A stretch of DNA of 21,620 nt from positions 1-21,620 of the forward strand of contig CAKRKO010000044.1 in the NCBI GenBank assembly GCA_934358495.1, given 5' to 3'. The translations under genes and the position numbers were made by a program. The DNA comes from an uncultured Eubacterium sp. (GTDB taxonomy: Bacteria > Bacillota > Clostridia > Lachnospirales > Lachnospiraceae). This document shows, piece by piece, positions 1 to 6,910 of this stretch (positions are counted from its first letter, which is position 1; every line of letters starts with the position of its first letter). The notes beneath the pieces are model-generated. The model ran no database searches and was not told where the DNA came from. It was given only the letters and a program-made list of their open reading frames with translations.

Positions 1-465
1 TTCTTAAGTCTTGGAAATCTGAAGGCCGGTGTCAGTATGCAGGGACATGATTTTATGAATTTCAGATATTATTACCGACAGACACAGATTGCACATGAAG
101 TGGGACTGAGCGAGGATCTGCAGGAACCGATCTATTACTTTGAAAAGTATGCATTCCACTACTTCTTCCGGCAGGCTTCGCAAGTGCTGCTGCCAGAGAT
201 GCTGTGCACCCCACAGTTACTGAAGCTCATTGAGTACGACAAAGAGCATGATACAGAGTTTACTTATACGCTGCAGCGTTATCTGATCAACGAACGTAAT
301 ATCAAAATTACGGCATCAGAACTTCATATTCACCGCAGCACAATGAATTACCGGATTTCCAGATTAAAAGAATTGCTTGATATAGATCTGGACGATTCCG
401 AAAACCGACTATATCTTCTGAATTCCTTTTATATGCTTGATTTCAAAAAATTATATCAAAGTTAG
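1..465 (+). CDS. PucR/CdaR-type transcriptional regulator, C-terminal part (5' end outside window)
   Basis: The reading frame is open from base 1, so only the last ~154 residues are visible and the true start lies outside the window. The C-terminus has the PucR-type helix-turn-helix: a stretch reading LIEYDKEHDTEF then TLQRYLINERNI, followed by the recognition region ASELHIHRSTMNYRISRLKE and a short tail. Proteins of this family are cytoplasmic DNA-binding regulators of catabolic genes, often purine, allantoin or sugar-acid use, with a variable sensory N-terminus that cannot be seen here. It is the first gene of the corrinoid methyltransferase locus and is a candidate regulator of the shared operator sites described further on. 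The link to those sites is inference from position only; the LysR gene at 4460-5338 is the competing candidate. A hairpin terminator follows directly. Confidence 0.85.
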   Translation, partial: FLSLGNLKAGVSMQGHDFMNFRYYYRQTQIAHEVGLSEDLQEPIYYFEKYAFHYFFRQASQVLLPEMLCTPQLLKLIEYDKEHDTEFTYTLQRYLINERNIKITASELHIHRSTMNYRISRLKELLDIDLDDSENRLYLLNSFYMLDFKKLYQS

Positions 466-476
466 ATACCTTACGA

Positions 477-523
477 AAAAGGAGAATTCCACCGTATCTT
501 TTTCACACTGGAACTCTCCTTTT
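477..523 (+). terminator. Hairpin terminator after the PucR gene
   Basis: A 15-nt arm at 477-491 pairs with 509-523 with one mismatch; the core is GGAGAATTCC against GGAACTCTCC. The arms carry A and T runs at their outer ends, as expected of a bidirectional Rho-independent terminator. It starts 11 nt after the PucR stop codon. Confidence 0.7.
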
Positions 524-740
524 CCTTTCCATTTCACTTTACAGACTTATTTTCCGGAATTTCTTATCTGTCTTTACACTCACATTATACCGTTACACTT
601 TTGGGTAAACCAATTTGTAAAACTCATTCTGTCATGCAGTTTGGTAATGATTCCTCTGAGGTTGATGCAGTAATACGTTTCTGTTATCAGAAATCTGCTT
701 TTTCATCCGTTTTTTATTCATTTTGCATGATTTTTTCATG
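524..740. other. Convergent intergenic region with an operator-like box and weak hairpin
   Basis: No gene is seen in this stretch between the converging PucR and HyuA-like genes. It holds CATGCAGTTTGGTAATGA at 633-650, which matches the 23-bp repeat units upstream of the methyltransferase gene at 5445-6563. A small hairpin, GCATGA (725-730) against TCATGC (736-741), overlaps the end of the HyuA-like gene, but it has no convincing U-run on the minus strand. Confidence 0.4.
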
Positions 741-2774
741 CTAAGAAGTGAATCCCATCTTTCCAATCGCTTCGACGTGTACTTCCGAACCAAGGAACAG
801 GTTCATACCATATGCCATGGCATTCTGCTGTTCTTCCCTGAAAAGTACATTACTGATTTCCACGGCTCCCCGCTCCAGCGCTTTTTCGCGGGCAGCAGCC
901 TCCCCATTTTCTTTTGCATAGGCAAGTGCTTCCTCATACGTCTCAAAAATCTGCGGTTCTTTCACGCCATAAACATAATAGCCACTTTTTGTCTCTTCCT
1001 CAGAATTCATCTCGTAATTGGCTTTGATCTGAATGATCACTTCTGCCCGAATGTCGCCGATGACAGCGCCAAGCGCATTGGTCACCCCGGCTTCCTGCGG
1101 AATGAAGCAGGTGGTTCCAAGAAGTTTTGCCACTTCCGGCAAAAATACATGGATCGGCGCACCAACGCCCACCAGCACGGCATCAGACTGAAACAGTGCC
1201 TGAATCAGATGGTTCGTACGCTCTTCTCCCTCTTCAGTCAACTTATTTTTAAATAACCGAAAACATTCTTCCACCAAAAGGTCGATTTCATCGGTATAAG
1301 CATACCTTTTGCTGTTTCGGAAACGGTCTTCCAGCAAAATACGGACAATATTTTTGTACAGTTTCTTTTCCACCAGTTCATACACCAGTGCCGGGATCTC
1401 CTCTTCTGTATGATGCGTGGATTTTGCCAGAAAAGCTGCTGCCAGCCGGGAAGCTTTTGCATCATACAATGTGAAATCTCCCCGGATACACATCATATCC
1501 GTTGGCGTCAGACCACTGCGCAAGATAATCCCCTCATCTTCCAGGCGCTGCAGATTTAACCGGTACACATCCGTGTGAAACGCATGCGCAGTTTCTGCCA
1601 GACTTAACGGACCGTCTTCCAGTAATTTTACCAGCATCTGCTCTTCCTCGGTGTAGCGCGGATTTCCTGCAATGTCCTTCTGCTTTATGTAAAAAGAATA
1701 CATTGGCTTGGAATGGCCTTTCCAGTAATCCTCATCCAAGTTGTCAAAAATACGGAAAATATCCGGATACTGCGCCGCCAGAATACAAAGCGGCATAACG
1801 CGGCGGTCAGACAGAAAAAGTTCACTTTTGTGATAGCAGATCTCGCTGTCGCCACCCAATCCAAACGTATCCACATACAGCCCTTTGACAAAGGTACGCC
1901 AGCTGCCGATCTGAATGCCATTTTCAGCGCGGATCGGCAGATCATCTTTTACCAGTGCAATGTCGCTGGTCGTTCCACCCATATCAATGATGACAGATTT
2001 CGGATAATGACCAAGGTAAGCTCCACCCATGACACTGGCCGCCGGTCCACACAACAGTGTTTCCACCGGATGATTGCGGGCATAGGTTTCATTCATCAAT
2101 GAGCCATCGCTGCGCATGATCACAACCGGACAGTTTAAATCCCGCAGACGCATACTGCAGCGTACCGCCTCCAGAAATTTATCAATCACCGGCAGCAAAC
2201 GGGCATTCAAAAGAGCACTTGCTCCACGCTGGATCACGTTGCGGTCATGAAACAGATGATACGCACATACAATCGGCATTGTACTTTGTTTTCGAATCAA
2301 TTCTGCTGCTTTCTGCTCGTAGGCTCCATCATTTTCTTCTGCATTCATCTGCGCAATGGCCACACTGTCATACACAGCAAGCCGTTCCGTGATTTCCATC
2401 TCAAAAAGATCCCATCCCGGTTCTGTATGTTCTTTTGCATTTCCTTCCACAAACAAAATATCATCCAGATTTTCGAAACCGTATTCACGGTAAGAATTGC
2501 GCACCACTTTTTCACTGACGCCGATAAAAATCATAAACACCCGGCCGCCTTTATTTTCCACACAGGCATTTGTCGCCAATGTGGTGGACAGGGCGAGAAA
2601 CGACGCCTGATGCAGCAGTTCTGCCGGCAGTTTGTCCAGCGAACTTCCGATCCCCTGCTCCAAGTGATCGTGTGTGGTCTGTGATTTTGCAGATGCAAGA
2701 ATACGCCCTTCTGTCATATCAAAGGCAACGGCATCCGTGCAGGTTCCCCCTGTGTCAATTCCAATTCCAATCAT
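741..2774 (-). CDS. HyuA-like (hydantoinase/oxoprolinase A family) ASKHA-fold protein, orphan
   Basis: A 677-residue protein of the hydantoinase/oxoprolinase A family. Starting at 2774 it opens MIGIGIDTGGTCTDA, the phosphate-1 loop of the ASKHA ATPase fold. LSTTLATNA follows near residue 63, a GPAAS motif near 244, and the second phosphate loop IDMGGTTSDIA at about 263-273. The phrase GLTPTDMM near residue 420 is also typical of the family. An upstream in-frame ATG at 2822 exists, but 2774 is preferred because GGAGAAAGGAAAG precedes it and homologues begin at this motif. Family members hydrolyse hydantoins or 5-oxoproline using ATP, usually with a separate B subunit or domain. No B partner is present here, and the gene stands beside corrinoid methyltransferases, so ring opening is doubtful. 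A role as an ATP-dependent partner or activator of the corrinoid system is possible but is my inference. Confidence 0.85.
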   Translation of the reverse strand: MIGIGIDTGGTCTDAVAFDMTEGRILASAKSQTTHDHLEQGIGSSLDKLPAELLHQASFLALSTTLATNACVENKGGRVFMIFIGVSEKVVRNSYREYGFENLDDILFVEGNAKEHTEPGWDLFEMEITERLAVYDSVAIAQMNAEENDGAYEQKAAELIRKQSTMPIVCAYHLFHDRNVIQRGASALLNARLLPVIDKFLEAVRCSMRLRDLNCPVVIMRSDGSLMNETYARNHPVETLLCGPAASVMGGAYLGHYPKSVIIDMGGTTSDIALVKDDLPIRAENGIQIGSWRTFVKGLYVDTFGLGGDSEICYHKSELFLSDRRVMPLCILAAQYPDIFRIFDNLDEDYWKGHSKPMYSFYIKQKDIAGNPRYTEEEQMLVKLLEDGPLSLAETAHAFHTDVYRLNLQRLEDEGIILRSGLTPTDMMCIRGDFTLYDAKASRLAAAFLAKSTHHTEEEIPALVYELVEKKLYKNIVRILLEDRFRNSKRYAYTDEIDLLVEECFRLFKNKLTEEGEERTNHLIQALFQSDAVLVGVGAPIHVFLPEVAKLLGTTCFIPQEAGVTNALGAVIGDIRAEVIIQIKANYEMNSEEETKSGYYVYGVKEPQIFETYEEALAYAKENGEAAAREKALERGAVEISNVLFREEQQNAMAYGMNLFLGSEVHVEAIGKMGFTS

Positions 2775-2843
2775 AAAACTTTCCTTTCTCCTTCTCCTGT
2801 ATCCATGTACTTTATGCCGCACTACAGGCTTCCCTTTTTATGT

Positions 2844-2873
2844 AGTATATAATATCAACGCATGTACTGTAAA
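2844..2873 (-). promoter_or_regulatory. Putative promoter of the HyuA-like gene
   Basis: On the minus strand TATACT (2849-2844) is preceded, 18 bp upstream, by TTTACA (2873-2868). The same TATACT form of the -10 box occurs in front of the other transcription units of the methyltransferase locus. Confidence 0.5.
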
Positions 2874-2894
2874 ATACAGAATCTACCTGTCATC

Positions 2895-2909
2895 ATAACA
2901 CTCTGTTAT
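2895..2909. promoter_or_regulatory. Perfect dyad ATAACA-N3-TGTTAT upstream of the HyuA-like gene
   Basis: ATAACA (2895-2900) and TGTTAT (2904-2909) form a perfect inverted repeat with a 3-bp centre. It is 22 bp upstream of the putative -35 box of the HyuA-like gene. The flank reads TCATAACA on one side and TTATAACCA on the other, resembling the TCATAACCA core of the operator at 2952-2973. It could bind the same regulator. Confidence 0.45.
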
Positions 2910-2951
2910 AACCATACTCACCTATTTCATGAAAATGAATACGCAAAAACA

Positions 2952-2973
2952 GAATAAGCTCATAACCAGATGA
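2952..2973 (+). promoter_or_regulatory. Shared operator of the methyltransferase locus, copy 1
   Basis: A 22-bp sequence with core TCATAACCAGATGA (dyad TCAT-N6-ATGA) that is repeated exactly at 8788-8809 on the opposite strand. It lies three bases upstream of the -35 box of the methyltransferase gene at 3086. That is the position expected for an activator site, although blocking of the promoter is also possible. Confidence 0.65.
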
Positions 2974-2976
2974 CAA

Positions 2977-3005
2977 TTCACATCTGTCCCCACATTTTTT
3001 ATACT
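2977..3005 (+). promoter_or_regulatory. Putative promoter of the methyltransferase gene at 3086
   Basis: TTCACA (2977-2982), a 17-bp spacer and TATACT (3000-3005). It aligns without gaps to the promoter of the corrinoid operon, including the operator before it and TATACTGAA at the -10 box. The leader to the start codon is about 75 nt. Confidence 0.6.
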
Positions 3006-3085
3006 GAATTTATACAGAACAGAACTGTCAGACAACAGGCTGTTTTGATTCAAACACTTTATCATTTACAGGAGGTTTTTACATT

Positions 3086-4201
3086 ATGACATCAGAAGAA
3101 AAAATTCAGAAAGCCATTCGCCTGGAACCATATGCCAGCAAATCAGAAATCCCGATTTTTCCTATGATCATCACCTACGCAGGTGTTCCTGCCGGAATCA
3201 CACAGGCAAAATTATTTGAAAGCAACGAAATCTGGCTGGATTCCATGGAAAAAACATTTCAGAAAATCGGATGTTATCCGGACATGGTAATGCCGGTTGG
3301 GGCAGCCGACACCGTATTTATCGAATCTATGAAGGCACGTCTCCCGGGCCGTGAACTTGGAGACAACGAATTGTTCCAGTTCATCGAGCTTCCTGTTATG
3401 ACGGAGGACGATTATCAGTTTTTGATGGACAACGGCTATCAAGCCTGGAAAATGAAACATTTATGCGCTATTCAGGAGCCTCCCGTAACACCGAACGAAA
3501 CCGGAATCGGTCAGATTGTCGGCCGCCTCATGGAAGTTGGCAAACATTTTGGCATGAACCGCCAGTACTGGGAAAGCAAAAACATTCCACTTTGCTTCCA
3601 TAACGGATGCGCACCAGCCTTTGATGAATTCTCCATGTCCCGTGGTATGGAAGACTTCTTCTATGATCTGTATGATGAGCCGGAAATGGTAAAAAATGCA
3701 TGTGCTGCTGCCACTCCTGCCATCATCGGTCAGGCCCTTCAGGGTATGAAACCAGGTGACCGCATCGCCATGTTTGCAATGCGTTCCTCCTCTTCTTTCA
3801 TTTCCCCGGAAATGTTTGAGGAATTTGCTTTTCCATATATGAAACAGATGGTAGAAGCATTTTATGCAAAGGGAATTGTCAGTGTCATCCACTGCGACGG
3901 TAACTGGCTGCCAATGCTGCCGTATTTTTGCGAACTGCCAAAAGGAAGCTGTATCATTGAATTAGACGGAACCACCGACATTGAAAAGAGTGCTGAAATC
4001 CTGCGTGGACATCAGTGTATCCGTGGTGACATTCCAGCTGCCACTCTGGCTTTTGGAACCGTAGAAGAAACAAAAGCTTACTGCGATAAACTGATCAACC
4101 TGGCTATGGATGGTGGTTTCATTATTGGAACCGGATGTGAAGTGCCGCTGAATGCCAAACTTGAAAATGTGCAGGCATTCATGAACTGTCTGAAATATTA
4201 A
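3086..4201 (+). CDS. UroD/MtaA-fold corrinoid methyltransferase, H-x-D / C-x39-C type
   Basis: A 371-residue member of the uroporphyrinogen decarboxylase-like family, which includes MtaA/MtbA/CmuA methyltransferases. Real UroD is unlikely because there are several paralogues beside a corrinoid protein. The metal-site region reads VIHCDGNW (H269, D271), followed by C311 (HQCIRGD) and C351 (GTGCEVP). The classical H-x-C site is thus replaced by H-x-D, with two cysteines spaced C-x39-C. The same arrangement is kept in the paralogue at 5445-6563. I infer a zinc-dependent methyltransferase that loads the corrinoid protein from an unknown methyl donor. The ribosome site AGGAGG lies about 9 nt before the ATG. 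The gene is transcribed alone from a promoter with the shared operator, divergent from the HyuA-like gene. Substrate is not predictable from sequence. Confidence 0.85.
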   Translation: MTSEEKIQKAIRLEPYASKSEIPIFPMIITYAGVPAGITQAKLFESNEIWLDSMEKTFQKIGCYPDMVMPVGAADTVFIESMKARLPGRELGDNELFQFIELPVMTEDDYQFLMDNGYQAWKMKHLCAIQEPPVTPNETGIGQIVGRLMEVGKHFGMNRQYWESKNIPLCFHNGCAPAFDEFSMSRGMEDFFYDLYDEPEMVKNACAAATPAIIGQALQGMKPGDRIAMFAMRSSSSFISPEMFEEFAFPYMKQMVEAFYAKGIVSVIHCDGNWLPMLPYFCELPKGSCIIELDGTTDIEKSAEILRGHQCIRGDIPAATLAFGTVEETKAYCDKLINLAMDGGFIIGTGCEVPLNAKLENVQAFMNCLKY

Positions 4202-4348
4202 ATTCTTGTTTGTCGCGTTACAATGGCATTTACAGCATATAAATTAGCGCATGCAACACAGAGCATATTATTCCAATGATATATATGCATGCGTGGCACG
4301 AAGTGCAGGGTAGCGCAAAAAATTCACTAATTTCATATCGAAAATCAA
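4202..4348. repeat. Composite palindromic element, GCATGC-type half (copy E1)
   Basis: No gene is seen here. GCGCATGCAACA (starting near 4240) can pair with TGCATGCG (near 4288) across an AT-rich centre and is followed by TGGCACGAAGTGC. The minus strand of 10866-10930 has the same order of words (GCGCATGCAACA, about 35 nt, TATGCATGCGTGTCACG), and 16950-17010 holds a diverged third copy. It adjoins the hairpin at 4349-4411. Confidence 0.5.
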
Positions 4349-4411
4349 GAACTCCGGGAATTTTTTCTCAAGGAGCGATTGCTAGCGACTGAGACAAAAT
4401 TCCCGGAGTTC
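4349..4411 (+). terminator. Long hairpin, likely bidirectional terminator, with conserved loop box
   Basis: A perfect 16-bp stem (4349-4364 with 4396-4411; core ACTCCGGGAATTTT) continues inward as TCTCA/TGAGA and closes on a loop containing GAGCGATTGCTAGCGAC. It lies between the convergent methyltransferase and LysR genes, so it can end both transcripts. The loop words recur inside unrelated stems at 6800-6868 and 16832-16898. Confidence 0.65.
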
Positions 4412-4459
4412 CAATCAAAACCTAACGTAGTAAATTTTTAAGCCACCCAAAACAAGATT

Positions 4460-5338
4460 TTATATTTGTAGATATTTCATAAAATATCGAAATGCCGGAT
4501 TCGCATTTTTCTCACTCCATACCAGATCAAACGGCGTCCCCCCGATTTCCGCCACTCTGATGCATTCCACATTCGGACTGTTGCAGCACTTACTGTATGC
4601 GTCCAGTATCGCAATTCCTTTTCCCAATTCCAGCATCATCATATAATTTTTCTCATCGGACGCCATCACTAATTCCGGCTTGAATCCCGCTTCTTTTGCC
4701 TGCGCCTTGATCATACGATTCAGAAATGTATTTCCGCTTTCGCTAATTGTCAGAAATGGTTTGTCCGCAAAGTCTTTCAGAGAATATCTGTCCTTTGTAT
4801 CTTTCATAAATATTTTGGGTACAACCAGAACGGTTTCTAACTTATACAGTGTTTTATGCTGAATTTTACTTCTGCCAGTCAGATCATATTGTAACGTCAC
4901 TGCGCAGTCCAATGTTCCATTCTGCAAATTCTGGATCAGTCCATCAAAAGAATCCGTTGTCACATACAATTCCACACCCGGACAGTGTTTTGCAAAATCA
5001 TTTAATATTTCCTGCAGATACTCATCTATGATCTGATTTTCAAAAATCCCCAGACGAACGGTTCCTGTCATTCCTTTTTCCGCATATTTTGCCCGTTCAA
5101 TGACCAGCTGCGCTTTTCCGTGCAGTTCTTTGAATCCATCGTATATGATCTGTCCTGCGTCTGTCAGCTGTGTACGCTTACTTTTATCTCTTGAAAACAA
5201 TACTACGCAAAGTTCCGCTTCCAGTGCATTAATCCGCTTGCTCAATGCCGGCTGTGCCATATACATGGCCTCTGCGGCTGCGGTAAAACTTCCCAGCTCT
5301 GCCACTTTGAAAAAACATTCAATCTGTTCCGATGTCAT
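4460..5338 (-). CDS. LysR-family transcriptional regulator
   Basis: A 292-residue LysR-type regulator of normal length. Residues 1-60 form the winged helix-turn-helix (IECFFKVAELGSFTAAAEAM, then QPALSKRINALEAEL), followed by a linker helix. From about residue 90 (GTVRLGIFENQ) comes the periplasmic-binding-like effector domain, ending near residue 290. Such proteins bind DNA as tetramers and switch on a target when a small ligand is bound. It sits between two methyltransferase genes, so control of this locus by the methyl donor or a product is a reasonable inference. The start is fixed by a GGGGG run about 6 nt upstream, which lies inside the 3' arm of a hairpin. An AT palindrome further up is a candidate autoregulatory site. 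The ligand is unknown. Confidence 0.9.
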   Translation of the reverse strand: MTSEQIECFFKVAELGSFTAAAEAMYMAQPALSKRINALEAELCVVLFSRDKSKRTQLTDAGQIIYDGFKELHGKAQLVIERAKYAEKGMTGTVRLGIFENQIIDEYLQEILNDFAKHCPGVELYVTTDSFDGLIQNLQNGTLDCAVTLQYDLTGRSKIQHKTLYKLETVLVVPKIFMKDTKDRYSLKDFADKPFLTISESGNTFLNRMIKAQAKEAGFKPELVMASDEKNYMMMLELGKGIAILDAYSKCCNSPNVECIRVAEIGGTPFDLVWSEKNANPAFRYFMKYLQI

Positions 5339-5345
5339 AAAAAAT

Positions 5346-5398
5346 ACCCCCGAAAAAATGCATAATAATTACATTTATTATAGCATCTTTTCGAGGGT
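5346..5398 (-). terminator. Hairpin between the second methyltransferase gene and lysR, covering the lysR ribosome site
   Basis: On the minus strand ACCCTCGAAAAGATGC pairs with GCATTTTTTCGGGGGT, extended by an ATAATAA/TTATTAT dyad, and is followed by TATTTTTT. It is a plausible terminator of the gene at 5445-6563. Its 3' arm carries the GGGGG that serves as the lysR ribosome site, so read-through mRNA would hide that site. TATAAT (5382-5377) inside the dyad could be a -10 box for lysR. Confidence 0.6.
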
Positions 5399-5444
5399 TT
5401 GCATATGTTCATTCTTTCCGTCAGTAGTTTGTCAGCAGTTTCTG

Positions 5445-6563
5445 TTATTTCTGCGGATGTGTCTTCAGGAAATCATGTGCAGCCTCACTCATGGCAAGCA
5501 CATTTTCCGGTTTTGCATCTGACGGGATATCGCATCCGGTTGCGATCATACAGCCCCAAGGTCCGATATCTTCCAGAAGTTTTGTCACATACTCTTTTAC
5601 CTCCTCCGGTGTACCAAATGTCATCAGTTCACACGGAACATCACCGAGGATACATACATCTTTTCCAAGCACTTCTCTTGCTTTGCGAATATCTGTTTTG
5701 GAATCCAGTGCCAGGACATAAGTCTTGTCTTCCAGACGTTTAAACTTATCCAGATCCAGATTCCAACAGGAATCCAGGTGGAACATCGGAATGACATTCA
5801 TCTCGATACACAGGTCGTAGTAAGCTTTAAAAGCCGGCCATACGAATTCATCAAACATTTTCGGGGAAACCAGATCCGGACCGGTTCTCCATCCCCCGAT
5901 CCATACGCCAAGGGCATGGGTATCTTTCATCTGCTGTTTGTAAGCTTTCAGATTATGCTCCAATACCATATCAAAAATTTCATGCATCAACTCCGGCTCT
6001 TCCATCAGATCATCCATAAAGAATGCTTCCAGGGAACGTCCGCCGCAGAAATACTCAAACGGTGTGATCATCAGGAAATCAACGATACACGGAATACCTG
6101 CTTCATAGAACTTCTGATAGCAGCGAGGAATTGCTTCAAAGTACGGTTTCAGATGTTCCCAGTTATTGTCACATTTTTCTGCAACAAACTGTTTCTGGAA
6201 TGCATCCCATCCCATCTCTTTGATTTTCTCATAATCCTCAAACTGCATGTTCTCGAACTCTTTGATCTGCCACATATCATCATCGCCCAGTTCCTGTCCC
6301 GGAAGTGCTGCTTTGGACAGCCACTGTGTACCAAGCAGATATGGGGAAAAGATGACATTCTGTGTGCCGTCTGCCCCGATGCGCTCTAACTCAGCCAGAT
6401 TGGCGTCACATGCCTTGTCAAAATCTGTAATATAGTCTTTTAATAAGATATGCTGCGCCCGTGCAAAATAAGCATTTCCACACGGAACTACCGGCACGCG
6501 GTCCACCTGCTCACAACGAACCGTTTTTCTCAGTAACTCAAGATTCTCTTCATATTTACCCAT
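5445..6563 (-). CDS. UroD/MtaA-fold corrinoid methyltransferase, H-x-D / C-x39-C type (second paralogue)
   Basis: A 372-residue UroD/MtaA-family protein. The metal-site region reads MFHLDSCW (H262, D264), followed by C304 (DVCILGD) and C344 (ATGCDIP). These positions align without gaps to the protein at 3086-4201 (D, then C 40 residues on, then C another 40 on), while much of the rest differs. The start is taken at ATG 6563, with GGAGG 8 nt upstream; a GTG at 6578 lies upstream of that ribosome site and is less likely. I infer a methyltransferase that delivers methyl groups to the corrinoid protein from a different donor than its paralogue. It is transcribed alone between two hairpin terminators. 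Its promoter region carries three 23-bp direct repeats. The N-terminus (RVPVVPCGNAYFARAQ) is typical of family members that are not true UroD. Confidence 0.85.
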   Translation of the reverse strand: MGKYEENLELLRKTVRCEQVDRVPVVPCGNAYFARAQHILLKDYITDFDKACDANLAELERIGADGTQNVIFSPYLLGTQWLSKAALPGQELGDDDMWQIKEFENMQFEDYEKIKEMGWDAFQKQFVAEKCDNNWEHLKPYFEAIPRCYQKFYEAGIPCIVDFLMITPFEYFCGGRSLEAFFMDDLMEEPELMHEIFDMVLEHNLKAYKQQMKDTHALGVWIGGWRTGPDLVSPKMFDEFVWPAFKAYYDLCIEMNVIPMFHLDSCWNLDLDKFKRLEDKTYVLALDSKTDIRKAREVLGKDVCILGDVPCELMTFGTPEEVKEYVTKLLEDIGPWGCMIATGCDIPSDAKPENVLAMSEAAHDFLKTHPQK

Positions 6564-6603
6564 GATACATTCCTCCACATTTTAAACTTGTCATTACTTT
6601 TTC

Positions 6604-6639
6604 ACACCACACGTTAACCTGACTGTCTGCCTGTGGTGT
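6604..6639 (-). promoter_or_regulatory. Leader hairpin of the methyltransferase gene at 5445-6563
   Basis: ACACCACA (6604-6611) and TGTGGTGT (6632-6639) form a perfect 8-bp stem with a 20-nt loop inside the short 5' leader, between the putative promoter and the ribosome site. The function is not evident. Confidence 0.35.
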
Positions 6640-6656
6640 TTCCCTTTGATAGTTTC

Positions 6657-6685
6657 AGTATATCGGTAATCCAGTGGTCTGTACA
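6657..6685 (-). promoter_or_regulatory. Putative promoter of the methyltransferase gene at 5445-6563
   Basis: On the minus strand TGTACA (6685-6680), a 17-bp spacer and TATACT (6662-6657). TATACTGAAAC at and after the -10 box is identical to the corrinoid operon promoter. Confidence 0.5.
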
Positions 6686-6705
6686 CTGAATAAATCCCAT
6701 CTTGT

Positions 6706-6771
6706 CATACACTTTGGTTATGATTCATCATGCAGTTTCGTTATCATTCATCATGCGTTTTGGTAATTAAT
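6706..6771. promoter_or_regulatory. Three direct repeats with exact 23-bp period upstream of a methyltransferase promoter
   Basis: Units start at 6706 (CATACACTTTGGTTATGATT), 6729 (CATGCAGTTTCGTTATCATT) and 6752 (CATGCGTTTTGGTAATTA). On the coding strand of the downstream gene they contain TCATAACCA, the core of the operator at 2952 and 8788. Further single units are at 633 and 8891. The array ends about 20 bp upstream of the -35 box and looks like a multi-site activator array. Confidence 0.55.
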
Positions 6772-6799
6772 TTCTGTTATTGAGTATTTACTTTTTGAA

Positions 6800-6868
6800 A
6801 AAGGACTCAGTCTGTTTTTTCCCGGACGCTAATAATCGCTTTCCGGGAAAAAACAGACTGAGCCCTTT
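6800..6868 (-). terminator. Long hairpin terminator of the corrinoid/MtaA operon, with conserved loop box
   Basis: A 26-bp stem with one mismatch (6800-6825 with 6843-6868; core GACTCAGTCTG) follows the stop codon of the MtaA-like gene by about 40 nt. The 17-nt loop reads AAAGCGATTATTAGCGT on the transcript strand, close to GAGCGATTGCTAGCGAC in the hairpin at 4349-4411, although the stems are unrelated. Confidence 0.7.
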
Positions 6869-6910
6869 CTTTTCACACTTGCTTATACTGTATGTTAATA
6901 ATTGCTTGAT

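Noticed and set aside
723..2898. Several plus-strand frames inside the HyuA-like gene region
   Set aside because: They are antisense shadows of a gene with clear family motifs and have no ribosome sites or recognisable domains.
3086..4201. True uroporphyrinogen decarboxylase (hemE) for haem synthesis
   Set aside because: Three divergent paralogues sit beside a corrinoid protein, with metal-ligand motifs and no other haem genes.
6706..6771. CRISPR array from regularly spaced repeats
   Set aside because: The units are adjacent with only 3 bp between them, imperfect, only three in number, and no cas genes are present.
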